Under the pieces are notes generated by a model. The model did no database searches and was not told where the DNA came from. It saw nothing but the letters and a program-made list of their open reading frames with translations. Position numbers and translations under genes: made by a program. Shown here piece by piece: positions 1 to 7,008 of a stretch of DNA of 12,065 nt (positions are counted from its first letter, which is position 1; the number at the start of each line of letters is the position of its first letter). The stretch lies in NCBI GenBank assembly GCA_023424585.1, contig JAFADT010000309.1, positions 1-12,065 on the forward strand. Reading direction: 5' to 3'. The stretch comes from Pseudomonadota bacterium (GTDB lineage Bacteria > Myxococcota > Myxococcia > Myxococcales > Myxococcaceae).

Positions 1-165
1 CTCCGCGCGCGCCACGTCCGAGCCGCGCATGCGCCGGGGGAAGTCCACGTCCTTCTCCGGGGCGGGCGGCGTGTCGCCCTGGCCCGTGAACATCAGGAAC
101 GCGCCTCCGGCGAACAACAGCACGGCCCCCAGCAGCCACACCCTCCTGCGCCCGCGCGAATCCAT
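1..165 (-). CDS. Membrane-anchored or secreted protein of the ABC cassette, partial (C-terminus outside window)
   Basis: The first 55 codons are visible, starting at an ATG (165-163) and still open at the left edge. The N-terminus is basic (RGRRR) and followed by a hydrophobic stretch at about residues 9-26. It then turns polar and Pro-rich (GQGDTPPAPEKD) and charged, so it is either a signal anchor or an uncleaved signal peptide with the rest outside the cytoplasm. The start lies only 3 nt after the permease stop, with a weak GGA ribosome site inside the permease end, so it should be co-translated with the ABC genes. I do not recognise the family. In such cassettes a third gene often encodes an auxiliary extracytoplasmic subunit, but nothing visible here proves it. 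Confidence 0.75.
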   Translation of the reverse strand, partial: MDSRGRRRVWLLGAVLLFAGGAFLMFTGQGDTPPAPEKDVDFPRRMRGSDVARAE

Positions 166-168
166 GGT

Positions 169-1008
169 TCAGCAGTCCTTTCCCTCGAAGTGCCAGAAGC
201 CCACGGAGAGCGCTCCCAGTCCGAACACCAGCACGCCGCCCAGCAGCATGCCCAACGAACCCTTCTCCAGCGGCGTGGAGCTGGCCAGGTCCGCCGCGCG
301 CGACGCCAGCGCGGACAGCCGGGGCAGCACCAGCGTCACCGCGTCGAACGCCGTGCGCCCGAAGCCGGACTCCAGGTAGCGCGAGATGTCCGCGCGGAAG
401 CCCGCGAGGATTCCGCCCACCAGCAGCACGAAGCCCGCCGCGGAGCACAGCGCCGCGCTGCGCACCAGCGTCGCCGTGGTGAGCATCACCGCGTACACCG
501 CCGCGAAGCCCACGCACGCCAGGCCCCCGGCGATGAGCGGCCCCACCGTCCAGTACCCCGCCTTCACCCCGAAGATGAGCGTCAGCCCGCCCGCGGCGTA
601 CACCGTGCCGCCCACGGCCAGCGTCATCACGCCCAGGAACGTGCCGGCCAGCAGGTGCCAGCGCTGGAGGGGCAGGGCGAGCAGGTGCTCGATGCGCCCG
701 GGCGACAACAGCCCCGGCGCGAAGTCCGAGCACGCCACGATGCCGAAGAGGATGCCGCCGTAGAACACCAGGTACGCGGCCGCGCGGTAGATGGGCCGCA
801 GCGCCACGTCCACGGACATGATGTTGGAGCGCATCACCTCGCCGAACAGGCGCGTCGCCGCGAGCGCTCCGTCCACGACCTCCAGCTTGAGGCTGAGCGC
901 CACGGTGGCCAGCACCAGCGTGAGCCCCACCATGAAGGCCAGGATGAACTTGCGCGACGCCGCCTCGCGCAGCACGTAGCCCGCGATGACGAAGACGGGG
1001 CTCTTCAC
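169..1008 (-). CDS. ABC-2 type transporter permease subunit
   Basis: This 279-residue integral membrane protein has six clear hydrophobic segments at about residues 21-41, 76-94, 117-147, 155-178, 186-204 and 252-271. That matches the usual six-helix topology and length of ABC-2 permeases. The stretch LSPGRIEHLLALPLQRW (101-117) resembles the short amphipathic segment of this superfamily, where a G-x-[IL]-E-x-L-L-x-x-P-[LVI] pattern precedes a membrane helix. The start is GTG and overlaps the ATPase stop in a GTGA quartet (1005-1008), implying translational coupling. It should form the membrane channel for the ATPase encoded just upstream. Substrate and direction cannot be read from the sequence; export is inferred from the family and from the absence of a binding-protein gene in view. 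Confidence 0.88.
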   Translation of the reverse strand: MKSPVFVIAGYVLREAASRKFILAFMVGLTLVLATVALSLKLEVVDGALAATRLFGEVMRSNIMSVDVALRPIYRAAAYLVFYGGILFGIVACSDFAPGLLSPGRIEHLLALPLQRWHLLAGTFLGVMTLAVGGTVYAAGGLTLIFGVKAGYWTVGPLIAGGLACVGFAAVYAVMLTTATLVRSAALCSAAGFVLLVGGILAGFRADISRYLESGFGRTAFDAVTLVLPRLSALASRAADLASSTPLEKGSLGMLLGGVLVFGLGALSVGFWHFEGKDC

Positions 1009-1946
1009 GCCGCCACCCCCGGCTGTCCGACGGCGCCCACGAGCACCGCCTCCAGGTCCGCGCCCTCGCGCTTGAGCTCCGTGAGCAGCGCGCCCCGGCC
1101 TCGCGCCCTGTCCAGCGCCGCGTTGAGCACCCCCACGTCCGCCGCGTCCACCGTGAACACGCCTTCCTCCCGGCCACCGCCGGCCGGTACGAAGCCCTCG
1201 GACGTCAGCGCCGCCACGTCCGCGCCGGGCGCGAAGCGCACGCGCCAGCGCGCCCCCGCCTTCGCCAGCTCATCCAGCCGCCCCTCGCGCAGCACGCGCC
1301 CGTCCGCGAGGATGGCCACGCGGTCGCACACGCGCTCCGTCTCCGCCAGCAGGTGCGAGTTCAGGAACAGCGTCACGCCCTTCTGGACCTCCTCCTGGAG
1401 GATGCGGCGCACCTCCAGCCGGCCCATGGGGTCGATGCCGTCCGTGGGCTCGTCCAGGACGAGCAGCGCCGGGTCTCCCAACAGCGCCGCCGCCAGGCCC
1501 AGCCGCTGCCGCATGCCCTTGGAGTAGCCGCCGATGCGCCGGTCCACCGCGTCCGCCAGGCCCACGCGCTCCAGCAGCCGCGCCTGCGCGGCCGCGTCCG
1601 GCTTCAGCCCCTTGAGCCGGGCCACGGTGGCCAGGAACGCGGGGGACTTCCACGCGCCGGGCAGGTGCAGCCGCTCCGGCAGGTAGCCGACGCGCGCGCG
1701 GATGGCCGGATCCTCCGGCGATCCGCCCAGCACGCGCACCGTGCCCGCGCTGGGCCGCACGATGCCGAGCACGCTCTTGATGAAGGTCGTCTTGCCCGCG
1801 CCGTTGGGCCCGATCAGCCCGAACGCGCTGCCCGCCGGGACGTGGAGGTCCATGCCCCGGAGGGCCTCATGGCCGCCGCGTCCGAAGGCTCGGCGATACG
1901 TCTTTCGCAGGCCCTGCACTTCGAGGGCGGGAGGTGGAGTCGTCAC
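1005..1946 (-). CDS. ABC transporter ATP-binding protein (ABC-2 exporter type)
   Basis: From the chosen GTG start this is 313 residues, typical for exporter ATPases of the CcmA class. It carries Walker A GPNGAGKTT (46-54), a Q-loop region with GYLPE (Glu in place of Gln, common in this subgroup), signature YSKGMRQRL (141-149), Walker B LLVLDEP (161-167) followed by a D-loop (GIDP), and the switch His in LNSHLL (198). About 100 residues follow the nucleotide-binding domain, probably a regulatory extension. The reading frame stays open upstream to an ATG at 2060, but those 38 residues are Pro/Arg-rich and not family-like, so I place the start at 1946. No Shine-Dalgarno is visible there; a TACAGT hexamer lies 7 nt upstream, so the mRNA may be leaderless. 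It energises the permease and is first in the cassette. Confidence 0.9.
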   Translation of the reverse strand: MTTPPPALEVQGLRKTYRRAFGRGGHEALRGMDLHVPAGSAFGLIGPNGAGKTTFIKSVLGIVRPSAGTVRVLGGSPEDPAIRARVGYLPERLHLPGAWKSPAFLATVARLKGLKPDAAAQARLLERVGLADAVDRRIGGYSKGMRQRLGLAAALLGDPALLVLDEPTDGIDPMGRLEVRRILQEEVQKGVTLFLNSHLLAETERVCDRVAILADGRVLREGRLDELAKAGARWRVRFAPGADVAALTSEGFVPAGGGREEGVFTVDAADVGVLNAALDRARGRGALLTELKREGADLEAVLVGAVGQPGVAA

Positions 1947-1953
1947 GGTCGCG

Positions 1954-1959
1954 ACTGTA
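1954..1959 (-). promoter_or_regulatory. Candidate -10 element of the ABC cassette
   Basis: Read on the minus strand this is TACAGT, ending 7 nt before the GTG chosen for the ATPase. That spacing would put the transcription start on the start codon itself. No convincing -35 hexamer is found 16-18 nt upstream. The same hexamer is the proposed -10 of the carotenoid oxygenase gene. Confidence 0.3.
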
Positions 1960-2163
1960 GACGACCCGGCGGGGCGATGATTGCACCCGCTTGGACGCCG
2001 TGCCTTCCGGGGAGGGACGGGCGGCCCTGCATGCGGGCCTCCCCGGCCGCGTCCCTTCATTCGCGCCGCTGGGTAAGACCTTGCGCACCCGGAGCGCGCG
2101 TGGCGCGACGCGACACCCCGTCATTCCCACGTGTTGCGCTCCTATGGGTTCCAACGGGGTTGC

Positions 2164-2179
2164 TGGTCCGGTGTCTGCA
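2164..2179 (+). promoter_or_regulatory. Candidate sigma-54 (-24/-12) promoter
   Basis: The 16-mer TGGTCCGGTGTCTGCA has the invariant GG-N10-GC spacing of sigma-54 promoters and agrees with TGGCACG-N4-TTGCA at 9 of 12 defined positions. Transcription would start near 2190, about 58 nt before the small gene's start. No good sigma-70-type pair was found in the same stretch. Chance matches are expected in DNA this rich in GC, so confidence is modest. Confidence 0.35.
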
Positions 2180-2234
2180 ATGCCTGTCCATGAACCGCGG
2201 GACCGGACAGCCAACCCCCGCGAACACATCACAC

Positions 2235-2240
2235 AGGAGA
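2235..2240 (+). promoter_or_regulatory. Ribosome binding site deciding the small-gene start
   Basis: AGGAGA is a strong Shine-Dalgarno. It lies only 1-2 nt before the first ATG (2242) but 7-8 nt before the second in-frame ATG (2248). The second is therefore the more likely start. Confidence 0.65.
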
Positions 2241-2247
2241 CATGGGC

Positions 2248-2457
2248 ATGACGTGGGCAAACGGGACCGAGCAGCAGCTTCAGGATGCGCGCCGTGAGCT
2301 GGAGGCCGCGGAGAAGGAGCTGAACACCGGGACCGAGGCGGCGCGGGTGCGTTACGCCCGGGCGCTGTACGAGGCGGACTTGGCCGAGCGGCGGGCCGAC
2401 CGCATGGCGCGCGATTCACGCCGCCATCAGCTGACCTGGCGGCCCGTCGCCGGCTGA
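2248..2457 (+). CDS. Small charged coiled-coil protein, unknown function
   Basis: This encodes 69 residues beginning MTWANGTEQQ; an ATG two codons upstream would give 71. From about residue 8 to 58 the sequence is almost entirely Glu, Arg, Ala, Leu, Asp and Lys, with hydrophobics at heptad-like spacing, and no Pro until WRPVAG at the end. A single long helix or dimeric coiled coil is therefore likely. There is no signal peptide or membrane segment, so it is probably cytoplasmic. A strong ribosome site and strict G/C third positions support a real gene. It stands alone: the ABC cassette diverges upstream and hemB follows after 62 nt with its own candidate promoter. I do not recognise the family. 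It could be a structural or regulatory peptide, but no function can be assigned. Confidence 0.7.
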   Translation: MTWANGTEQQLQDARRELEAAEKELNTGTEAARVRYARALYEADLAERRADRMARDSRRHQLTWRPVAG

Positions 2458-2505
2458 GCAGGCGGATGGGCGTGCGGAAGGGGTGAAGCGCGGGGCGCGG
2501 CGGTT

Positions 2506-2511
2506 TATACC
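2506..2511 (+). promoter_or_regulatory. Candidate -10 element of hemB
   Basis: TATACC lies in the only A/T-rich patch of the 62-nt gap (TTTATACC) and ends 8 nt before the hemB ATG, which has no Shine-Dalgarno. A leaderless or nearly leaderless transcript is implied. A weak -35 (GTGAAG, 2483-2488) sits at 17-nt spacing. Confidence 0.4.
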
Positions 2512-2519
2512 GGCGACCC

Positions 2520-3488
<969 letters not shown>

Positions 3489-3511
3489 GTGACACCCCGG
3501 GCGGGCGTGTT

Positions 3512-3538
3512 CGGCGGGAGGCTTGATCGCTTCCGCCG
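3512..3538 (+). other. Weak hairpin after hemB
   Basis: CGGCGGGAG (3512-3520) can pair with CTTCCGCCG (3530-3538), giving nine pairs including one G-U and a nine-base loop. No T-run follows, so it is not a good intrinsic terminator. It could attenuate or process the message between hemB and the next gene, or be chance in GC-rich DNA. Confidence 0.2.
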
Positions 3539-3564
3539 CTTGCGTCCAAATGGTGCCCCACACG

Positions 3565-4134
3565 ATGCCCACCCAAAAGAAGCGGCCCGGACGCAGCACC
3601 GAGAAGCCTCCGCTCCGACGTGGCGCCGCGCCGGCCCAGGCCCGGACGGCTCGAAAGGGCCCGGCGCCGCGCAAGGCCCCAGGCTCCGGACGGAACCCGC
3701 GCCCCGGGAAGGGACAGGCCCCCGTCCTCCGTGAGCCCGGGCCGTTGCAGTACAAAGTGGTGGAGCTGTCCACGGTGGACGAGGGCGCGCTGGAGCGCAC
3801 CTTGAACGAGTGGACGGCCAGGGGCTGGAACCTGGACGGCGTGCAGTTCGCGATGCGCGAGTCCTCCAAGCGCCCGGCCATGGCCTTCGTCTTCTTCACC
3901 CGCGAGGGCGAGGCCGCCCGGCACGACGAGGACGACGCGCGGCGGAAGCTGCTGCGCATGTCGGAGACGGGCAGCCCCACGGCCCAGCTCGCGGCGGAGC
4001 ACGCCGGCGAGCACGCGCAGACGGTGGTGCCCTTCGTCCACCCGCTGTCCGCGCACGAGCGGCTGGCGAAGCTGGCGGGGCTGGACGAGCCGGAGCCCAC
4101 CGAAGAAGGGCTCACGCTGGAGCCGGAGGAGTGA
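3565..4134 (+). CDS. DUF4177-like protein with charged tails
   Basis: From the ATG at 3565 this is 189 residues. Residues 1-58 are low-complexity and strongly basic (Lys, Arg, Pro, Ala, Gly). Residues 61-112 (LQYKVVELST...GWNLDGVQF...AMAFVFFTRE) fit the DUF4177 pattern: a YKVVEL strand, a helix containing LNEWTARGW, and a closing hydrophobic strand. Residues 113-189 are charged, and the last 17 are acidic and Pro-rich. No signal peptide or membrane segment is seen. Other in-frame starts are TTG 3523 and ATG 3550; none has a well-placed ribosome site, so the start is uncertain. The stop overlaps the RDD gene start in GTGA. The DUF4177 fold has no established activity that I know of. The basic tail suggests, but does not show, binding to nucleic acid or acidic lipid. 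Confidence 0.8.
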   Translation: MPTQKKRPGRSTEKPPLRRGAAPAQARTARKGPAPRKAPGSGRNPRPGKGQAPVLREPGPLQYKVVELSTVDEGALERTLNEWTARGWNLDGVQFAMRESSKRPAMAFVFFTREGEAARHDEDDARRKLLRMSETGSPTAQLAAEHAGEHAQTVVPFVHPLSAHERLAKLAGLDEPEPTEEGLTLEPEE

Positions 4135-4775
4135 GCGCCGCCCCCGAACGCAGCCTCATGTCGGCAGAGCGGGGCACGGGCCGCGTGCTGAGGTTGGTGC
4201 AGGAGGACGTGGAGCCGGACTCCCCGTACCCGAAGGCGTCGTTGCTGCTGCGGCTGGGCGCGCGCGTGGTGGACTGCGCGGTGGCGTGGGGCCTGTACGT
4301 GGTGTGCGGCGCGGCGGGCGCGGTGGTGGCGCTGCTGTTCCTGCTGCTCGCGGACGGGATGCTCCAGGGCCAGAGCGTGGGCAAGCGCATCTTCGGCGTG
4401 AAGGTGATGCACCTGCCCACGCGCTCCGCGGCGCGGCACCGCGACAGCACGCTTCGCAACGCGCCGCTCGCGCTGGTGGTGCTCCTGGGGATGATGCCCG
4501 TGCCGCATGGCGTGGTGGCCGCCCTGGCGGGCTTCGTGGTGATTGGCGGCGTGGAGGCGTGGCGCGTGCTGTGCGACCCGCTGGGCCTGCGCCTGGGGGA
4601 CACCTGGGCGCAGACGCAGGTGGTGGACGGGAAGGTTGTCGCGGGCGCGACGGTTGCAGCTCGCACGCCGGTGGCCGCGACGCGCGCCCCCGGTCGGTTG
4701 ATGTCCGCGGCCAAGGTGCGCCGTGGAAAGGCATTCAGGAAAGTGAGACGGGGCAAGCCATGCGCATCGCGCTGA
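4131..4775 (+). CDS. RDD family integral membrane protein
   Basis: Starting at the GTG that overlaps the previous stop (GTGA, 4131-4134; GGAGGA immediately before) the protein has 214 residues. An ATG at 4158 would give 205. RDD features are visible: R45 and D48 in RLGARVVDCAVAW, the conserved loop QSVGKRIFGVKV (81-92), RNAPL (109-113), and DPLGLRLGDTWAQTQVV (149-165) with the Asp and RLGD elements. Hydrophobic helices lie at about 44-75 and 111-143. RDD proteins are poorly understood; some have been linked to ion transport. The C-terminal 40 residues are Ala-rich then very basic, with KVRRGK occurring twice (195-200 and 204-209), and probably stay in the cytoplasm. Its last 16 bp overlap the ATP-grasp gene, so the two are tightly coupled. 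Confidence 0.85.
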   Translation: MSAAPERSLMSAERGTGRVLRLVQEDVEPDSPYPKASLLLRLGARVVDCAVAWGLYVVCGAAGAVVALLFLLLADGMLQGQSVGKRIFGVKVMHLPTRSAARHRDSTLRNAPLALVVLLGMMPVPHGVVAALAGFVVIGGVEAWRVLCDPLGLRLGDTWAQTQVVDGKVVAGATVAARTPVAATRAPGRLMSAAKVRRGKAFRKVRRGKPCASR

Positions 4776-5767
4776 CCTACAACCTGCGGCTGTCGGACTC
4801 GGAAGAAGAGGCGGAGTTCGACACGCAGGAGACGGTGAACACGTTGGCGGGAGCCATCGAGCGGCTGGGCCACCGCCTGGAGCGCTTCGAGGTGAGCGGC
4901 CCCGCATCGCGCACCGTCGCCCGCCTGGAGGCCTACAGCCCGGACCTCATCTTCAACACGGCGGAGGGCCGCCGCGGCCGCTTCCGTGAGGCCTTCTACC
5001 CGGCGCTCTTCGACGAGCTGGGCTTCGCGTATACGGGCTCGGACGCGTACGCGCTGGCGCTCACCCTGGACAAGCAGCTCACCAAGCTGATCCTCTCCAA
5101 GCACGGCATCCGCACTCCGGGCTGGCAGTACGTGGAGAAGCTCAGCGAGCTGCGGCTGGAGAACCTGCGCTTCCCCGTCATCGTGAAGCCCAACTTCGAG
5201 GGCTCCTCCAAGGGCATCACCCAGGACTCCATCGCGGAGACGCTGGAGCAGGCGAAGGAGAAGGTCGCGAAGGCGCTGGAGAAGTACCCGGCGGGCGTGC
5301 TGGTGGAGGAATACATCAGCGGGCGCGACCTCACGGTGCCGTACCTGGCCTCGGTGGACAACGACTACGACGGCGTGCTCGCGCCGGTGGAGTACGTCAT
5401 CGACCCGGAGGCGTCCGCGGGCCGCAAGTACGCCATCTATGACTACGAGCTGAAGACGCACCGGGAGAAGTCCGTGTCCGTGCGCGCCCCCGCGAACATC
5501 CCGGTGAAGATGTCCGAGGACATCCGCGGGACGGCGCAGAAGATCCTCCAGGTGCTGGATTGCCGCGACCTGGGCCGGCTGGACTTCCGCGTGTCCGACG
5601 CGGGCGTGCCGTACTTCCTGGAGATCAACGCGCTGCCCAGCCTGGAGCCGGGCGCGGGCATCTACGCCGCGGCGGAGCTGGAGGGGCTGCACCTGGACGG
5701 CGTCATCAACTCCATCATCCAGAGCGCGGGCAAGCGCTACAAGATCCGCGACTCCGCGCGCCGCCAG
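4760..5767 (+). repeat. Ligase unit 1 of the internal duplication
   Basis: This encodes residues 1-336, the first ATP-grasp unit. It is homologous to unit 2 at a register of 345-352 residues: R2/R347, F65/F416, K143/K495, D275/D621. In an ungapped hand alignment of DLIFNTAEG...GIRTP with DIVFNIAEG...GILTP, 30 of 59 residues are identical. An old in-gene duplication is likely, since the similarity is at protein rather than DNA level. Confidence 0.85.
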
Positions 5768-6946
5768 GGCAAGCCCGCGCGCAAGTCCGGCCCGCTGCGG
5801 GTGGGTTTCAGCTTCAACGTGAAGCGCGTGAAGCCCAGCGCCACGGCGGAGACGGTGCAGGAGGACAGCGAGGCCGAGTACGACTCGCCCAACACCCTCC
5901 AGGCCATCCGCGAGGCGATCGCCTCCTGGGGCCACGAGGTCATCGACCTGGAGGCCACGGCGGAGCTGCCCACGGTGCTCTCCAGCACGCCCCTGGACAT
6001 CGTCTTCAACATCGCGGAGGGCTTCAAGGGCCGCAACCGCGAGAGCCAGGTGCCCGCGATGCTGGAGCTCCTGGACATCCCGTACACGGGCTCGGATCCG
6101 GCCACGCTGTCGCTCGCGCTGGACAAGGCGCTGGCGAAGAAGATCGTCCGTCAGGCCGGCATCCTCACGCCCAACTTCCAGCTGATGGTGACGGGCAAGG
6201 AGCGCCTCAACAAGGAGTTCACCACCTTCCCGCTCATCGTGAAGCCGGTGGCGGAGGGCAGCTCCAAGGGCGTGGTGACGAAGAGCGTGTGCAACTCCGA
6301 GGCGGAGCTGCGCGACGTGGTCCGGGAGATCGCCGGCAAGTACCAGCAGCCCGCGCTGATAGAGGAGTACATCGGCGGGCGCGAGTTCACGGTGGGCCTC
6401 TTGGGCGAGCGGCGCCCGCGCGTGCTGCCGCCCATGGAGATCGTCTTCCTGGACAAGGGGGAGAAGAACCCCGTCTACAGCTTCCAGCACAAGCTGGATT
6501 GGACGGACCGCATCCGCTACGACGCGCCCGCGAAGCTGGAGCCCGCGCTCCTGGAGAAGCTGCGCACGGCGGCGCGCAACTCGTTCATGGCGCTGGGGTG
6601 CCGCGACGTGGCGCGCATCGACTTCCGCATGGACGACAAGGGGCGCATCTACTTCATCGAGTGCAACCCGCTGCCCGGCCTCACGCCCGGCTGGAGCGAC
6701 CTGGTGCTCATCGCCCAGGGCGCGGGCATGGACTACCGGACGCTGATTGGTGAGATCATGGCGCCCGCGATCCGCCGCTACAAGGAGCGCGAGGCGCGCC
6801 GGGCCCAGACGGAGAACCCGGCCGGCGCCCACGCACCGCCGCTCAACAAGGTGGTGCAGCGGATCGAGGAGCAGACGGCGCAGGCCGCCGCGACGGCCGC
6901 TCCCCAGGAGCCGACGCCTCCGCCGCGCCCGGAGCTCAAGTCCTGA
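4760..6946 (+). CDS. Tandem D-Ala-D-Ala-ligase-like double ATP-grasp ligase
   Basis: The 728-residue protein contains two complete ATP-grasp units in tandem, each resembling D-alanine-D-alanine ligase, normally a protein of about 300-370 residues. Unit 1 (1-335) has FNTAEGRRGRFRE (65-77), YTGSD (91-95), VIVKPNFEGSSKG with K143, LVEEYISGRDLTV (181-193), and metal ligands D275, E288 and N290. Unit 2 (346-690) has FNIAEGFKGRNRE (416-428), YTGSD (442-446), LIVKPVAEGSSKG with K495, LIEEYIGGREFTV (533-545), and D621, E634 and N636. Both look catalytically intact. Each has an AEG-x-x-GR-x-RE loop in place of the GxGGEDG loop of true Ddl, so the substrate may differ. Such enzymes activate a carboxylate with ATP and join it to an amine. 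About 38 Pro/Ala-rich residues end the chain. The ATG lies inside the RDD gene, with only a weak GGGG ribosome site. Confidence 0.9.
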   Translation: MRIALTYNLRLSDSEEEAEFDTQETVNTLAGAIERLGHRLERFEVSGPASRTVARLEAYSPDLIFNTAEGRRGRFREAFYPALFDELGFAYTGSDAYALALTLDKQLTKLILSKHGIRTPGWQYVEKLSELRLENLRFPVIVKPNFEGSSKGITQDSIAETLEQAKEKVAKALEKYPAGVLVEEYISGRDLTVPYLASVDNDYDGVLAPVEYVIDPEASAGRKYAIYDYELKTHREKSVSVRAPANIPVKMSEDIRGTAQKILQVLDCRDLGRLDFRVSDAGVPYFLEINALPSLEPGAGIYAAAELEGLHLDGVINSIIQSAGKRYKIRDSARRQGKPARKSGPLRVGFSFNVKRVKPSATAETVQEDSEAEYDSPNTLQAIREAIASWGHEVIDLEATAELPTVLSSTPLDIVFNIAEGFKGRNRESQVPAMLELLDIPYTGSDPATLSLALDKALAKKIVRQAGILTPNFQLMVTGKERLNKEFTTFPLIVKPVAEGSSKGVVTKSVCNSEAELRDVVREIAGKYQQPALIEEYIGGREFTVGLLGERRPRVLPPMEIVFLDKGEKNPVYSFQHKLDWTDRIRYDAPAKLEPALLEKLRTAARNSFMALGCRDVARIDFRMDDKGRIYFIECNPLPGLTPGWSDLVLIAQGAGMDYRTLIGEIMAPAIRRYKEREARRAQTENPAGAHAPPLNKVVQRIEEQTAQAAATAAPQEPTPPPRPELKS
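5795..6829 (+). repeat. Ligase unit 2 of the internal duplication
   Basis: This encodes residues 346-690, the second ATP-grasp unit. It is joined to unit 1 by a short basic linker (about residues 330-345, KRYKIRDSARRQGKPARKSG). It keeps every nucleotide and metal motif seen in unit 1. Its N-terminal region differs most: it has about six extra residues with an acidic cluster (QEDSEAEYDS). Confidence 0.85.
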
Positions 6947-6969
6947 GCCGCCGCTGAAGCGCGGCGGGG

Positions 6970-7002
6970 AAGGGGACGGTGCCGCGGAGGCGCCGTCCCC
7001 TT
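6970..7002. terminator. Strong bidirectional hairpin terminator
   Basis: AAGGGGACGGTGCC (6970-6983) pairs with GGCGCCGTCCCCTT (6989-7002). That gives 14 pairs, one of them G-T, around a five-base loop. It lies between the convergent ends of the double ligase (6946) and the HKD lipoprotein (7009). The symmetric arms give a terminal A-A/T-T on both strands, but no long T-run follows in either direction. The placement between converging genes strongly suggests shared termination. Confidence 0.75.
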
Positions 7003-7008
7003 GTCGTC

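Larger units (their letters stand above)
1947..2247. other. Divergent intergenic region between ABC cassette and small coiled-coil gene
   Basis: About 300 bases lie between the divergent starts at 1946 (minus) and 2248 (plus). ORFs crossing it on both strands have Pro/Arg-rich translations with no domain-like pattern and look like shadows of GC-rich DNA. It contains the -10-like hexamer at 1954-1959 and a sigma-54-like site at 2164-2179. I see no tRNA, convincing terminator or long repeat. Confidence 0.6.

Noticed and set aside
1947..2060. 38-residue N-terminal extension of the ABC ATPase
   Set aside because: The added residues are Pro/Arg-rich and unlike the family, and they cross the candidate promoter.
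3523..3564. TTG start for the DUF4177 gene with GGGAG nearby
   Set aside because: The ribosome site is only 2 nt from the TTG and the added residues lie in the hairpin region. It cannot be fully excluded.
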